This document shows positions 1 to 12,649 of a DNA stretch of 64,000 nucleotides, in pieces. The notes below the pieces were generated by a model. The model was not told where the DNA came from. It saw nothing but the letters and a program-made list of their open reading frames with translations, and ran no database searches. Every line of letters begins with the position of its first letter. Within the stretch, counting starts at the first letter, position 1. The translations under genes and the position numbers were made by a program. Origin of the DNA: Mimachlamys varia (taxonomy: Eukaryota; Mollusca; Bivalvia; Pectinida; Pectinidae); NCBI GenBank assembly GCA_947623455.1, contig OX392545.1, positions 28,905,001 to 28,969,000 on the forward strand, written 5' to 3'.

Positions 1-110
1 CTTAATATTGTGCATGGAAGAAAAACATTATTGTTTGATGCAACGAGAAGAATATACCTTCAGCCGAAGCTCGTTATTTCGAACTTGCATGGTAAATATC
101 GAGATGTAAG

Positions 111-485
111 CGTTTAAATGTTAATGTAAAGCTTTGCAGGGACCGTCAAAATACTTCGAATTAAGAGGGATCTTCGAGTTACGCGAGTTTGAATGTTAGT
201 GTAACGCTTTGCATGGACCGTCAAAATACTTTAAATTAAAAGGGATCTTCGAGTTACGCGAGTTTGAATGTTAGTGTAACGCTTTGCAGGGACCGTCAAA
301 ATACTTCGAATTAAGAGGGATCTTCGAGTTACGCGAGTTTGAATGTTAGTGTAACGCTTTGCATGGACCGTCAAAATACTTCAAATTAAAAGGGATCTTC
401 GAGTTACGCGAGTTTGAATGTTAGTGTAACGCTTTGCAGGGACCGTCAAAATACTTCGAATTGAGAAGGATCTTTTAGTTACGCG
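111..485. repeat. 75-bp tandem repeat, five copies, arranged as 150-bp dimers
   Basis: The unit contains GAGTTACGCGAGTTTGAATG and AACGCTTTGCAGGGACCGTC and recurs with period 75 (ACGCGAG at 181, 256, 331, 406). Two variants alternate: one with GCAGGG and CTTCGAATTAAGAG, the other with GCATGG and CTTTAAATTAAAAG or CTTCAAATTAAAAG. The higher-order period is therefore 150 bp. It lies directly upstream of the first plus-strand PKHD1L1 exon, in its intron. Confidence 0.93.
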
Positions 486-600
486 AGTTCGTTCGAGTTA
501 TGCGAGTTCGAGATGACAAGCTTCGATTGAAGGTAAATTCTTTCCGTTAAAGTCGACTTCGAGATAACGAATGTTGCAATGTAGCTTTTTTCATTTCCAG

Positions 601-3600
601 GGAAAGATTATCTTATTCACTTTACTAGTACGCCGCCGCAGCACCTCAGGTATTTCCTTCTTAACTCGGACGACACCGAGTCCATCAAACTAGCAGTTTG
701 GTACTCGCAACCAAACAGACGTGACCTATTTGTCGATGGTAATCTTGTCGCACCTAAAAACGGAAGAACAGTAAATGGAGCCTACATACTGGACCCACCT
801 ACTTATCCCGAGGAATTCATGCCAAACGTGTCCGACACGTCTGGTCAAAACTATTATGACCGCGACTCTGGACTTCTACATTTCACCGTCAGAGGGAAGA
901 AAGCAGTTGAAGTGAAAACAGACCCCTCCATCATCGTATCTTTCCAATTTCCGGCTATGACCGTCGACCAATTCTATGGACCACAACTCGTACAACACCT
1001 TGCAGCATTCTTCGATCTTCCACCAAATAAGGTTCGACTTGTTAAGGTAGTAAGGGAGACAACTCCAACTGGGCGAAGACGGAAGCGATCCCAGGGATAT
1101 GACCAGGTGATCCTGGAGATTTCTGATAATCCACGGTCTAGTAAGTATAAACATATAATTTACTGTTTTTTTTTCTTTGATTAACCCCTGAAATCGCTGA
1201 AATAGCTGAATCAAACATTGCAGTGGGTAAGTTTACTTCATACAAATTAGTATGGATATCGACATGAATTTTCCTTCCAAAATGTGTCTAACGTTTGTAA
1301 AATAAATGGCCTTACATTCATCAGTTGATACTTCTTCAAAAGGGTTAAAATATCTTTGTAATCATGGTACTTGTTTTGGTTAAATGGGAATATCATTTAC
1401 ATGGTGTAAAGATGCATTTCTTATCAAAAAGATACAAAATGGGTATAATATGTAATATACAGGCTCTTTAATGTATGTAAGGAAAGCCTTTTTAAAAATC
1501 TATTCTTACTACTGTATAAAATTAACTTTTTGTGTAACACAGTAAAAATACATGTACCATGTGTTTTGATGTAGTATATCAAAATATTACTTTTTGTCTT
1601 TCAGACATCAACGACTCTAGTGACCTGACCCAAACACAATTGCAGAACATTTCTGCCACGCTTGTTAACGAGGTACAACTAGGAAACATCAGCCAGGTTG
1701 TCAATCTGACTGTAGTGGGCGTGGCCGTAGTTGAGCCTCTCCCATCACCAAGCTCCCAGGAGTGGAATGCCACGACGACAGACTCTCCCTACACCGTTAT
1801 TGTAGAAGCTTCGAGCATGCGCTTCAACCCTGCACCAGAACCACAACATGAGGGGGTAGTATTTAGGACGCAACCGAAGATACAAGTCCTGGATGCACAG
1901 GTTAGCTTCAGTGTTACCTTTAATGATATTGATAATAATAATTCTAATGTCTGATATGCCGCTTTATCACAACCTAAAGATCGCTTCAAAGCGGTTCACA
2001 AATTATCATGCCTGGTTATAGGGCCTTCGCAACAAGTCAATGTCGTTCTCAATTCCCTGTTGAGCATACAACGGCGCTCACAGCTAGCATTCTTTAATTT
2101 TAACACTTCTCAACCACGTACTCATTTAGAGCTGAGTAAACTGGAACAAGAGGAGTAAATTATCTTGCTCAAGTATACCACACAAAAGTCGTGACCGGGT
2201 CTCGACCTCGAAACCCTTCGATCACGAGCCCGGCCTCCTATCACTAAACAACAGTGCCCTCAATGACATTTTTACTAACGGTTCTTGTCTTTTTTTTTAC
2301 ACAATTGTAAATCAATACAGTCAGTCTATGTTCTTTTGAATTACTTAGCACAGCCACAATCGTTATGTTATCTGCACGAATCCGTATTAACACTGCAGTC
2401 AAATTCAAAATATTATTTCTTTATTGAGACATATTTAATCGATTTGAACCAAGTCAAAATTCCGTTGTTTTGTTTGTGCAAATAAGTAAATGCTTCGATT
2501 AGTCTTTCACCATATTAAGTGTTAAACCTTTTTTTCTAATATATTAATTAAGTAGTAAACTTGATCAATTGTATATAACAGTTGTTTGTGTAAAATTGAC
2601 AATCATGATTTTGACTTACGGTTTTCATACAACCCCTTTCATTTTAAACTGACAGAATCAACTAATTACACAGTTAGGGACGGTCATCAAGCCCAGACGA
2701 TTCACAACATATTGATATTCCGATTTCACTAAATGTGTTAACTTTAAACATCTACAGGGACAACCGATAACGCAGTTAGGAACCACCTCCCAGCCCTGGC
2801 AAATCACGGCATCACTTCGACCCGGCGGATCCAATGCACTTGCCAACCTTACCGGAAATCTCACAATAGAGTTTGTGAACGGCTGGGCCAACTTCACCGA
2901 CCTGCTCATCACTCAATTTGGCACGGATTTCTACATAGACTTTACATTGACTGTGCCGGCTGACAAAAACTTTACCATAGCGTCTGATCCGCTGACCGTT
3001 ACTGGGCGACCAATCAAAGCTTCTGTTGCATCCATGACCTCTACCGTAATTGAAAACAGCTACTTTGCCATAGGGGTGGAGCTTCGAGACGAGGTTACGT
3101 CTGAACTTATACCCGATATCGCCTGGAGGGTAAGTTATCATTGTATTAGTTAAACGTAATTTACCTTAACTTGTATTCATAGTTATCTTTTACAGTATCC
3201 AGATAATAAATGGTTTCTTGTAACCCGAAACAAAAACATAATGTTTTGAAACATTAGATAATCTTGTAGTAGTGATCTCCCTTAGCTAATGCGTTTATGC
3301 AACCCAAATATAATTTACTGCTGTAATAAAAGTAAAGATTAAGATCTTCTGGTGTGACATGAAATGAGCAATTTAGGGATATAGTGTCATCCGTTATCAA
3401 TTTTACTATGTTAGTAGGAAAAAAAATCATTTCAACGCTTGCGTTAGAAATGCATTTGAGTTAAAACACATTTTAAATAAACCGTGATCCTGAATTTCTG
3501 ACCTTCTGTACTACATCATATATCATAACAGGGTCACACATGGACGATGACTGCAGAACTTAACAAGCCTGAACTACACACTGGTTCCATGCTCGGGTAT

Positions 3601-5564
3601 AACGAGACCTTATTCTCAACGTCCTCCAGTTCGGCCAACTTTTACTCGTTGAACTTCACATCTCTTGGAATCTACGCCTTGAAATTGCACATCTACACGA
3701 CGCCGTCCGGGTACGACTTCTACGAGGAGGTCCAGGTACTGGTTCGATCACAGACCCAGACCAGCATAGTCATTGAGCAGACCACACTGGTGGAAATGAA
3801 ATTCGATTCCGATTTCAATACAGTGGTTGGTTCTGATGATAAACCATTTGCTGCCATGATGGGAAACTACTTCGCCCAGAAATACCCGGATGTTCTCGTT
3901 AATTCTGTCGCCGTTACAGAAGGTAAGACTATGCAAGAATTTGATAAATATCATGTCATTGTACTTAAAATAAGCCACTGCCTAAGTTGAACTCGTCGAT
4001 AATAATTATTGAAATCAATATTTGTTAATGATCATGTTATCATAGTTAAATTGCAACTAGTCTTCTGTGATATATGAAGGGAATGAATATTTGGAAGAAT
4101 TGGTGGTGAACCTACAGACAAGATCGTTTTTAAAGTTTGTACCTTGCTTTGTCATTGTGTAATCTTACTATAGAAAGTCAAAAAGTTATGAGTACATAAT
4201 TGACTGCTGAGCATAAAAACAGGCCCCGATTTCATCAACGTTCCTTAACTTAAGGAAATTGCTTAACTTAAAAATCTCCATAGGAAAGCATTACATAACT
4301 TAAGGAAAGTTCCTTAGCTAAGGATTCCCCCCTTAAATTCTGTAATGCTTTCCTATTGATATTTTTAAGTTAAGGAATTTCCTTAAGTTGAGGAACCTTG
4401 ATGAAACCAGGACCAGTTCATCAATACTGTCAAGGACTAATTTTATCAATGAATCGATTTCCTCATCATACTAAGATCTATAAATCATATTTATCTCCAT
4501 ATCTAGACTGCTTGTGTGTAGCCGTATCCCAAAGCATGTATTTTACGTCATCACTTCACATGATGTTTGGTTACAGGAAGTATCGTTGTGACATACTCCA
4601 TCAGCGGAGGGATATCCGGTGTAAACACGACTGTCTATGGCATGTGTGATACCATACAAAACAGCACAGCCTTCTCCTTTAACTCCCAGTCACTATCGCT
4701 GTCCGGATACCTGACAGTTGGCGGAGTGTCATACTACGGCGTCTCATGCGGACCAATAGTAAGTCAAAATATGCAAGTACACATTTCATAAATATCCGAC
4801 TGTGTCATTATTTCAGCATTTGAAACGTTTTGAATTGTTCATAGAAACAAAATTCGAATTGTTTGCAGTTCTTTTTTATATACAGTAATACATATTTCGT
4901 TGTTTGCCTTCAGCCATCAACTTCTACCTCTGACCTCAGCAGTACAAACCTGGCTCTGGTTATCTCCCTTGCCGTTGTATCTACAATACTGGTGTGTCTC
5001 GTATTGGGAATCATATACTGGAAGTGTAATGTGAAGCCAAAGACAAAAACAAGGGGTAAGATTCTACACCATTGACTGACGCCTTTACAAAAATCACAAA
5101 CAATATATCTTTAAAGTGATGGCAGGATTCTTCACATGTCACATGATTCTTCGATCTTTGTTGATATATATAAAAAAGTACCAATATCAGATTCAAGGAT
5201 TTTGTAACTGTGAGCGTAATATTCAATAAGCGTGGTGTAGTACAAGCAGCACGTACCAATATATAGGGATCAGTGTAGAAATTAACTCTGATGTTCAATT
5301 TAAAAAAAAAATCCAAAAATATCGAAAACGTCAAATTTTATTTTTTATAATTTTAAATATGCTTCTCTTGCAGATTTGAGTAATTATACCAATTACATCG
5401 GTCATCAAAGCACCATCGAGGACATGCTGTTCCGTGAGCAGTCCTTTATGAGTATCAGAGACAAGTCTGCAGGATTACCGCAGGCTCCTGCCGCCACCAA
5501 CATCAAAAGTCTAGGCGTAAACAACTACCCCAACCCAGAAAGAAAGAGTCCCCTACCCTTTTAA
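601..5564 (+). CDS. Second fibrocystin-L copy, last seven exons (PKHD1L1-like)
   Basis: Exons 601-1140, 1605-1900, 2758-3129, 3532-3922, 4577-4758, 4914-5055 and 5374-5564 (540, 296, 372, 391, 182, 142, 191 nt). These are exactly the lengths of minus-strand exons 41-47, with the same phases. The product is 703 residues of C-terminal ectodomain, one transmembrane helix (LALVISLAVVSTILVCLVLG) and a tail ending KSPLPF. The convertase-type motif GRRRKRSQ is kept. The frame is open with no stop or frameshift, so this looks functional. The first exon starts with two bases of a split codon, so upstream coding exons must lie left of the window or be lost. The 600 bp before it hold only tandem repeats, with no counterpart of minus exon 40. 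It may be the end of a full paralogue or a partial duplicate. Confidence 0.9.
1985..2262 (-). repeat. tRNA-derived SINE-like insertion in intron of the plus copy
   Basis: On the minus strand the stretch 2190-2260 reads like a tRNA T-arm region (GGTCGAGACCC, B-box-like). The adjacent body (AGCTAGCATT, CCACGTACTCATTTA) is also found at 32330-32460. No equivalent is present in the homologous minus-strand intron. Confidence 0.55.
4222..4411. repeat. Foldback (MITE-like) element in intron of the plus copy
   Basis: Arms of about 70 bp pair: CCCGATTTCATCAA with CCTTAAC runs at the left, and GTTAAGG with TTGATGAAACCAGG at the right, around a short centre. The homologous minus-strand intron (26196-26512) lacks it and is about half as long. 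No transposase is encoded. Confidence 0.8.
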
Positions 5565-5597
5565 AACAGAAAAGCCAAGTACTGCCTCTCATCACTG

Positions 5598-5728
5598 GAA
5601 ATCACTATAGACCTCATCAGGGGAGACACGTATAGACCTCAACAGGGGAGACACGTATAGACCTCAACAGGGGAGACACGTATAGACCTCATCAGGGGTG
5701 ACACGTATAGACCTCAACAGGGGAGACA
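5598..5728 (+). repeat. 25-bp minisatellite in the 3' flank of the plus copy, five units
   Basis: Unit AGACCTCAACAGGGGAGACA followed by CGTAT, five nearly identical copies. The 3' flank of the minus copy (25130-25210) has two or three diverged units of the same sequence, so the repeat seed predates the duplication and expanded on one side. Confidence 0.9.
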
Positions 5729-5764
5729 ACTTTAGCCTAGCAAATCTGTGATATTATGTGTTAT

Positions 5765-8180
5765 TTTTAGAAATATATCATGTAGGTGTGTTGACTGTGA
5801 TAGTATATTAACTAGCCAATGTATGCTGTGATATTCTTTATTTTTTCAAATGCAATCGACCAAGACGGCGGTTACTATATCTGCTCAAACCTTAAATAGC
5901 TGTCTTTAATTTAATTGTTCCAGTCTTGATCGTCATGTCACAAACCTTAAGGAAATCCATGCAGTCCACAGCCACGCAGCCCTTCATGTTATGGTGTTTT
6001 TTTTTTCAGCATCGACAAAAATGGTACACAAAATAGATTCTGTCTATATATGACATATATATGTCAATTTGTAAGCATAATTATGAGCAAAACAATACAC
6101 TTCACTTTAATCAAATGGTGTATAGCTATCGTAGGTAATTGGTTTTCTAACTTGATATGTTAATGAACATACTTCCTATCTAGGGCTTAAATATGTTCCA
6201 TTGATTTTCCTGCATTGATCCGTCATAACAATACAGTGTGTTAATACATTATGAGATAACCATTTATACATAATCGTTTGAAATTATCTTTTCTAATGCT
6301 TCTTCGATTTTTTCTAGGGAAAAAATGTACATTGTAAGAAAATGAACAATTTACGTCTTATATTGAATTGACTTGTGTTTTATTACCTGTTTTATTGGTA
6401 ATAAAAACACAAAAGAAAAACAGAAGCATTTTATATTAAAAGCATTTGCTGCAATCCATTGCTTTTTCGAGAATTAACACGGGTTTCAAACAGAAAAATA
6501 TATTGAAAGAATTATGAAATGTTGCAAACACCATTTTTTTACATTGTTTGTACATATCTCGAGGATGAGTTATATTGCGCTAGTTTGATAGTAATGTGCC
6601 TTCGTTTCAAATTAAGCTGTTTAGATTTGATATGGATTGCAGTAACAGGTGGTGCACACTATTGTTTTGTTTGATCAATTACAGAATGTATTTGTTAATT
6701 ATTTAATTGTTTTCCTTTTTTATTTTGTAAATACCAGTATTTCCTTCAGTTAGTAATCATTTACATTATGAGCTGGTTCTCATGCTTTTTCCATCATACC
6801 GTTGCAAGCTTATGTATTTATGGGCGATTTATAGATTGGTTAAAATCTGGCCTTCCTCGCGGACGACCGAGGTTCGATCCCCGAAGTCGTCAAACGCATA
6901 GAATATTTGAGAAAATGTTTTTCTCTTGTCCACATAGCTCAACACTTCAGGAGGAGTATGCAATGGTCTTTGGTGGTTTTTACAATATAGCTACAATGAT
7001 TATTCTCTTCCGAGTTATAGGTAGCACAATGAATTATTTTAATTCCAGATCCTTTTCGTTTAAAAAATTACATGTTTTAGTAAATAAAATTCAAACATAT
7101 CCCTTTTATATAAAAGTGAAAAGCAATTGAAATAAATTGAGGTTCTTTTGAGTTTTTACAAAAAAAAAACATGTTTAAAGCGTTCTGTCAGGGCTTGTTT
7201 GATTTTTATTTTGTTTTTAATGGGAAAATTAAGATTTTGATACAAAGTGTACATAAGTGTTTAAGATTGGATAACAACAGTACATGTTTTGAATCTACGC
7301 AGTAAGTAAACTGATTATATTGACTATTTGCAATCTATGTAATGAATTTAAACAACAAGCCCAAATATCTCAGTGATTGTAGTTTTGATATTACAAAGTT
7401 AACTACTTTTGGTGATTAGTTTAACAGTTTTATAGTTTTATATTACTTTTCACATATTAGAACAATACCCTGTAATTCTTCTAATGCTATTAAAACAGCT
7501 TCGTATTCAAGCATTTTACTCGTTGTGTTTCTTGTTTATACAAAGAAAACATTTTTTCATTTTATTGAAAACAAAACCTTTCGACATTTAAGTTAGTACA
7601 TTTCATTCAATTACAACGGTGAAAGGCACCTACATGTATCCCTTGCATTGAAAAGAAGTGTTAACATTGTTCAAACGGGTATCATTATTTGACTTATGTT
7701 CAGCTAGTGGTCGAGATTTGACTTGCAACTTTGACATGTGAATACTCAGGACGCTAGAAGAATGGCAGACCATCTTTTGGCATTACAATGGTATTTGACG
7801 CTAGTTTGAAATAGCTGTGCCTGTATATGTTTTATTACCACTTTACGACTGAAGGACACTATATTCAACTATAACGAATCCATTATGCACGGAAATTGCT
7901 TTGAATACATCTGAACACATATGTCTGTCGTGACTACGGTTACTTCGTGGTCGATATGTTCATTATATACTCTGGCAAATTACAAACATTAATAAGCGTT
8001 CAGATCCCCTCTTCTGATTCAGAATTACCCGCAAAAATCGTCCATGTATGATTACGTTCTGATTCCCGAACAATTAGGGTCATAGTACAACTAGAACTGT
8101 AAGCCAATGGCTAACTAATACCCCCTCTGCTCTTTGCAGGGGATACTTTCATAAGGCCATGTTGATAAAGTTTTAATGGA
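5765..8180. other. Non-coding stretch after the plus copy
   Basis: AT-rich; the proximal part is probably 3' UTR. A tRNA B-box-like relic (GAGGTTCGATCCCCG, about 6868-6882) inside 6830-6895 marks a decayed SINE. No convincing coding frame. From about 7985 the sequence looks like a mollusc-type dispersed repeat leading into the GGAC tract. Confidence 0.5.
6375..6410 (+). terminator. Candidate poly(A) signal in a hairpin after the plus-strand PKHD1L1 copy
   Basis: AATAAA at 6400-6405 lies in the right arm of an almost perfect hairpin: GTGTTTTATTACC (6375-6387) pairs with GGTAATAAAAACAC (6397-6410). The left arm reads AATAAA-like on the opposite strand too. It is about 840 nt past the stop; use is unproven. 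Confidence 0.3.
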
Positions 8181-8203
8181 GAAGCCGTTACATCATAGGG
8201 TCT

Positions 8204-8235
8204 ACAGACGGACGGACGGACGGACGGACGGACAA
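8204..8235. repeat. (GGAC)n microsatellite
   Basis: About seven GGAC units, followed by a reverse-complementary CCGTCCGCC a short distance on. A related GACAGACGGAGACAGAC tract with a CCCACCCTTCC flank at 44745-44800 suggests both are ends of one repeat family. Confidence 0.85.
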
Positions 8236-8289
8236 ATACACCCTTCCGTCCGCCTTCATTTGGGGTTGGGGAGGGAGGGTGTATGATGG

Positions 8290-9400
8290 TGGTACAATGT
8301 AGTATAATGAATATATTACGTATGTACTACTACTCCCCTCTGTCGGCCGTTTTTGTCTTAAATATCTGTAAATTCTACGGTGAAGATTCGAACAAATATC
8401 ACCATGTCTAGCTGCACAGATATAGTATGTACACACACCATTACATTTCTTGTTCAAGCTTGGACATTTCTTATGGTTCAATTCAATACCATTTCCCATC
8501 AAACATATCAACAGTATGCGATAAAATAATTTGTCTATAAAGATATAAACGATCAGTTGCACAACTTCCGGCTTGTAAATAAAACTAATTAACTTCACAA
8601 GATGCAATTTATATTTATTACAACGGAAGACTGAAGTTCTCGTTAAGTAATTTAAATATAACCACAGTCTTAGCCGTAACTTAGTATCCTTCTGCAACCT
8701 CCTTACAGACTCGTAATTTTCTGAAAATATTTCTTCATATTTTATGGAGAAATGTCGCACGTAATGTCCACTGGTTTACTAAAATTAGGCAATTTGAACA
8801 ACTGGTTTAAATACAGTAAAGCATTTCATACTGCACTGAAGAACGCCTGTCTAAGGATGTTGGCGCATCATGCAAACATATTTAAGTTACCATGTTCAGT
8901 TTGGTATGTCATATGTAAAACTCTGCCCATACATGTACATAACGCATTCATGACATTTTGAAAGTACTAATTGTTTGATTAAATAATTAATGTAAGGTAC
9001 TTGGTATTGAACGGTTATTCTAGGTAATAGAACGTGACATAGCGTTGGATGGACTAAACTCCGCCCATCTCAAGTTCTCCTACCGCCATTCTTCAAAATA
9101 TTTTCAAGTTGTTCTGAAAAGACAATCGATGAACATTATAGACTTTTATAAAAGATGTTCATGATGTATTGCGGACGTTCGCACGTGTACTGTTAAACTA
9201 GAAACGAATTCTTCTAGATTTCCACAAGCACCCATAAATCTTAGGCGACTGAGCCCAAATGGTATCAGTAAGTTTATAGTAAGTGCGTGATCAACTAAGT
9301 TTTTAGCAAAAAACCGAAAACAAACCTACATGTTTCAGTAACAGATCAGTTATAAAAAATACTGTAATATAAGAAAAGAAAACAATTTGCCTTTTTAAGC
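8290..9400. other. Non-coding stretch
   Basis: AT-rich DNA. The 190-residue open frame on the minus strand at 8188-8760 has no recognisable domain and runs through the GGAC tract. No other structure seen. Confidence 0.4.
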
Positions 9401-9920
9401 TCATCTGCCTGAAGAGTAAGTACACCTATAGTATAGTCTGTTGTCTGCCTGCCGTTTCTCCCGCCATTCCTTTTGGCGGGAACTGTATCATTCAAAGAAA
9501 TACTTCTCAGTAACTTAATGGCACAGGGTACTGATATTTGGTCTGTAGCTTGCTAGGAATAAGGACTACTAGGTCTCTTTAAATGACACCGTTTCCCACT
9601 TGATCCACTTTAAAGATCACTGATCCCAAATGTCAATCTAGAAGCTATTTTGTTCAAAATAACAGAAAGACAAAAGTACTGTTATTTTGCCAGTGGCATG
9701 CTTGGATGAACGGATACCAAGTTTGTTCAAATGAAAGACTTTGACCCACAATGCAAGGTCACAGGGGGTCAAATGTGTAAACAAATCTTCAAGCAACTTC
9801 CTCTCTATTACCAAAAGGCCCAGGGTACTCATATTTATTCTATGTCTTTGCCCATCACTAACTTTTACACACAAAAAGGTTTTTTTTTAATTCCACTTAG
9901 TGTTATCATCAAATAAAGGA
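9400..9920. repeat. Diverged dispersed repeat (invertebrate type)
   Basis: Contains paired, diverged segments such as GGCACAGGGTACTGATATTT and GGCCCAGGGTACTCATATTT about 300 bp apart, which points to an internal tandem structure. No coding capacity. Confidence 0.5.
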
Positions 9921-10631
9921 GATGAAACGGGAATATCTCACGTAGAATGTGACTTGATTCTTTCACTATATAATAAACATATTGAGACATGCTGACACTT
10001 TTAATGGATAGTAGTATACCTGTGAGATTATCGTGTCATGGTTGAATGAAGCGACGCTTTAAACATTTGCTGTCGTACACGGCTATCTTGTTACGCACTA
10101 GTGACCTCAACATGTACACCGGATATAATATATAAACGTGTGTTTTGTATGTGGGCGTAGATACACTGTACACTGGTTGAAACCTGTTTCTGTGTTGAAG
10201 TCACGTTTCTATGTATACGGATATAAAAAAAAGACATGAACACCTGGTATAAGATATATATTTCACATTAATGTATATATAATGCGACTGGATGGTCTTA
10301 TATCTAGTGGCGCACTGATCACGCAACAATGCATGTGGCATATTTTGATGAATTAACTACCGACATCCCAACTGGTAAATACCCGTTTTATTGTAGACAC
10401 TCGTGGTGTTTTACTCGTTTAATAAATCTCGTCATTGCAGTCTTCTCAAGTATTTGTAAATTGAATTTATATTCGAGCTAAACATGCGTGTTAATAATGT
10501 TGATCCGGCCTCTAGCATAGAAAAAACTAAATACCGACGCCGACGCCATTATTATATGAATTTTGGGTTCGGATTATGGTTTTGTTGCATGACGCATCGG
10601 TATCGTCGTGTTTCGATACGTAACAGGGTCA

Positions 10632-10745
10632 TTATTATGTTAATGCATCCGCTAAGAGTCGAACCCTTGACCTCTGGCTACTAGTCTGAAGGTCTCTCTG
10701 GAAGGCCGGTATTTTTACAGGTAGAATTTACCAGGTCTACATAAT
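10632..10745 (-). repeat. tRNA-derived SINE remnant
   Basis: On the minus strand it contains a B-box-like GGGTTCGACTC and TAGCCAGAGGT, shared with the better copy at 62628-62775. Confidence 0.65.
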
Positions 10746-10826
10746 TATGTTGAGATGTGGCTACAGATTTAGTGCAAAACGATAACACCTAGTTGTGCAG
10801 GGTCACTGCCTGCTGTGTGTAAAATG

Positions 10827-10990
10827 CCTTCTGCTTCTACATTAGTTTAGAAATTTTTGATTCCTACCGTTTGGCCAATAGCATAACTGAAGAGTTCTAG
10901 GAGGACGAAACAGCTGTATTTAATTCAATTTCCGGCATACTGTTTCTATTACTAAACTTAAGAGGTGCAGCATATATGTGTGTTACGTCA
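10827..10990 (+). repeat. Dispersed repeat family B, copy 1
   Basis: Core AAGAGTTCTAGGAGGACGAA and ACAGCTGTAT, then GGCATACTGT...TAAGAGGTGCAGCATAT. Other copies lie at 20220-20335 (minus), 37324-37446 (plus) and 55131-55285 (minus). Confidence 0.78.
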
Positions 10991-11936
10991 CCATTCAATA
11001 CGCCCGTTTATACAAGAAACAAGATACAAGAAACTCTATCTAATGTCGCACATATACTATTGTAACATTAGCGTAGTAGTGGTGCTTCTGCGACAAGAAT
11101 TTGCAAAAACAATGAAACGAAAAAAATGATAATAATAAAACAAAACGTAAAACATGGCAATTAACAAATATATAGAAAGAAGACCAACGTTTAACGTGCA
11201 AGCTGTACTCTCTCACCGACAACAACCACCTGTACGTGTAATTAGAACATTTAGCAAACCAATTGGAACATATAATAGCACAGAAACAAATAGTGGCATA
11301 TCACATTCACAAGAATACTTAGTAATGAAATATTAATATATATTATTTACATTGTCTTCTCGAAATGGTATTGTACACGAAGACCTCAGTTACCTGATAC
11401 TAAGCATGGTTAGCTTAGCGAGACGTTAATCACATTAGTATAAAATAAAAGTGTGATCCATAATCTACAGAACACAAACATGTTTGATAGTCGAACATTT
11501 CAATAGGCATAAACATGAGACTTTAGAATTTGCATTTTATTTTTTTGGTAGAGCTTAAAGTTCATTTGTTTTTTTACGCGAAGATAACTATTGCTGACAA
11601 AGCTTTGTACCACCACCACTTGGTCAAGTTTTTTTCTATTGATTGGGTATAGTATCATTCGTTTTAGCTGTGTACGTGTGGATGCCCCGTCAACTGTGAC
11701 ACATATATCTACAGCTGTTATACATTTTCACGCATATGAAATGCGAATGTGCAGTGGCGTGTAACGACGATCCTTCTGACTTTATTTAAGGAAAGCACTG
11801 CCGGCTTGTTACATTGTAGAGCTGCCCTCCACCCGGTCTCTATTTATTTCACCTTGCTATATGACAGCATGTATAAACAGAGAACTATTTCAGCTCTGTA
11901 TTCAAGGTAAGTCAGTCTTAAGAGTTTAATAATTCA

Positions 11937-12130
11937 ATGGAACTGATGCTTGGTATATCTTTAATGTTACATGTATGTACCTATTCAGAGTAGATTTTGT
12001 TTGCAACTAAACATGCCTTTATGATCTGGCTATGGTATGGAACGGATGCTTTGTATGTTTTAAATGTTATGTAACTATTCAGAGTAGATTTTGTTTACAA
12101 CTAAACATGCATTTATGATCTCGCTATGGT
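11937..12130 (+). repeat. Two-copy direct repeat of about 95 bp
   Basis: TATTCAGAGTAGATTTTGTT followed by CAACTAAACATGC and TTTATGATCT occurs at about 11980 and again at 12070. Upstream at 11780-11910 is a stretch ending CAAG|GTAAGTCAG that could be a splice donor, but nothing else supports an exon there. Confidence 0.75.
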
Positions 12131-12279
12131 AAAGTCACCCCTGAAGATACCTCTTTTTATATTTCTGTATAAACTTTCAGGGATAAATGAGTTAAATGTC
12201 AAGATTATTATTTATGTTACATAGTGATCGACTATTTTAAACACTGTCAATGCAATTAAGTAACACCAAAATGAGATAA

Positions 12280-12640
12280 GTAAGAGAATACCGAAGCGTC
12301 AACATAATCATAATCCAAACTCAAAATCGATAAAACCAGGGGCAAAATTTGAACAAAGGAAAGATTTGCATGGACACCCTTGCAAAAGTACAAGAGAATA
12401 AGACCAGGTGTTCCGGAAGAGTAAGCGTCTTCTGCTTCATCGACGACACCCGCCATGTAAATCTTTGTCACATCCAAGTAAACATCAATTTCTCAAAATG
12501 TTAACCGAGTATCATTGTCAACCACAACAAGTAAACACACTAATGAGCATACTCAAAAACGTCCATCTTCATATCACTTAAAGATACAGAATATTTCTCA
12601 ATGAGACAAAGATGGCGACCATAAAACTTGCCCATAGTTG
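12280..12640 (+). repeat. Dispersed repeat family A, longest copy
   Basis: Begins AGAGAATACCGAAGCGTCAA, continues through CAGGGGCAAAAT, AAGACCAGGTGTTCCGGAAG, GTCTTCTGCTTCATCGACGA and CGCCATGTAAATC to CTCAATGAGACAAAGATGGC. About 360 bp with no coding capacity and no clear tRNA head. Related copies at 19859-20056, 23229-23475, 23853-23908, 37588-37643, 38818-39180, 44025-44175, 52930-53060, 53737-53850, 57470-57615 and 61637-61875. Confidence 0.85.
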
Positions 12641-12649
12641 ACTCTAAAA

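Noticed and set aside
111..485. CRISPR-like array
   Set aside because: Repeats are contiguous with no unique spacers and the context is animal genomic DNA.
6768..7130. 120-codon open frame on the plus strand
   Set aside because: Its middle is a tRNA B-box-like SINE remnant and the rest is AT-rich without domain similarity.
8188..8760. 190-codon open frame on the minus strand
   Set aside because: It has no recognisable domain, runs into the GGAC microsatellite, and shows no splice or codon signal of a real gene.
11780..11910. Possible distant first exon ending in CAAG|GTAAGTCAG
   Set aside because: A donor-like match alone; no acceptor partner, open frame or promoter supports it, and a nearer first exon explains the fucosyltransferase.
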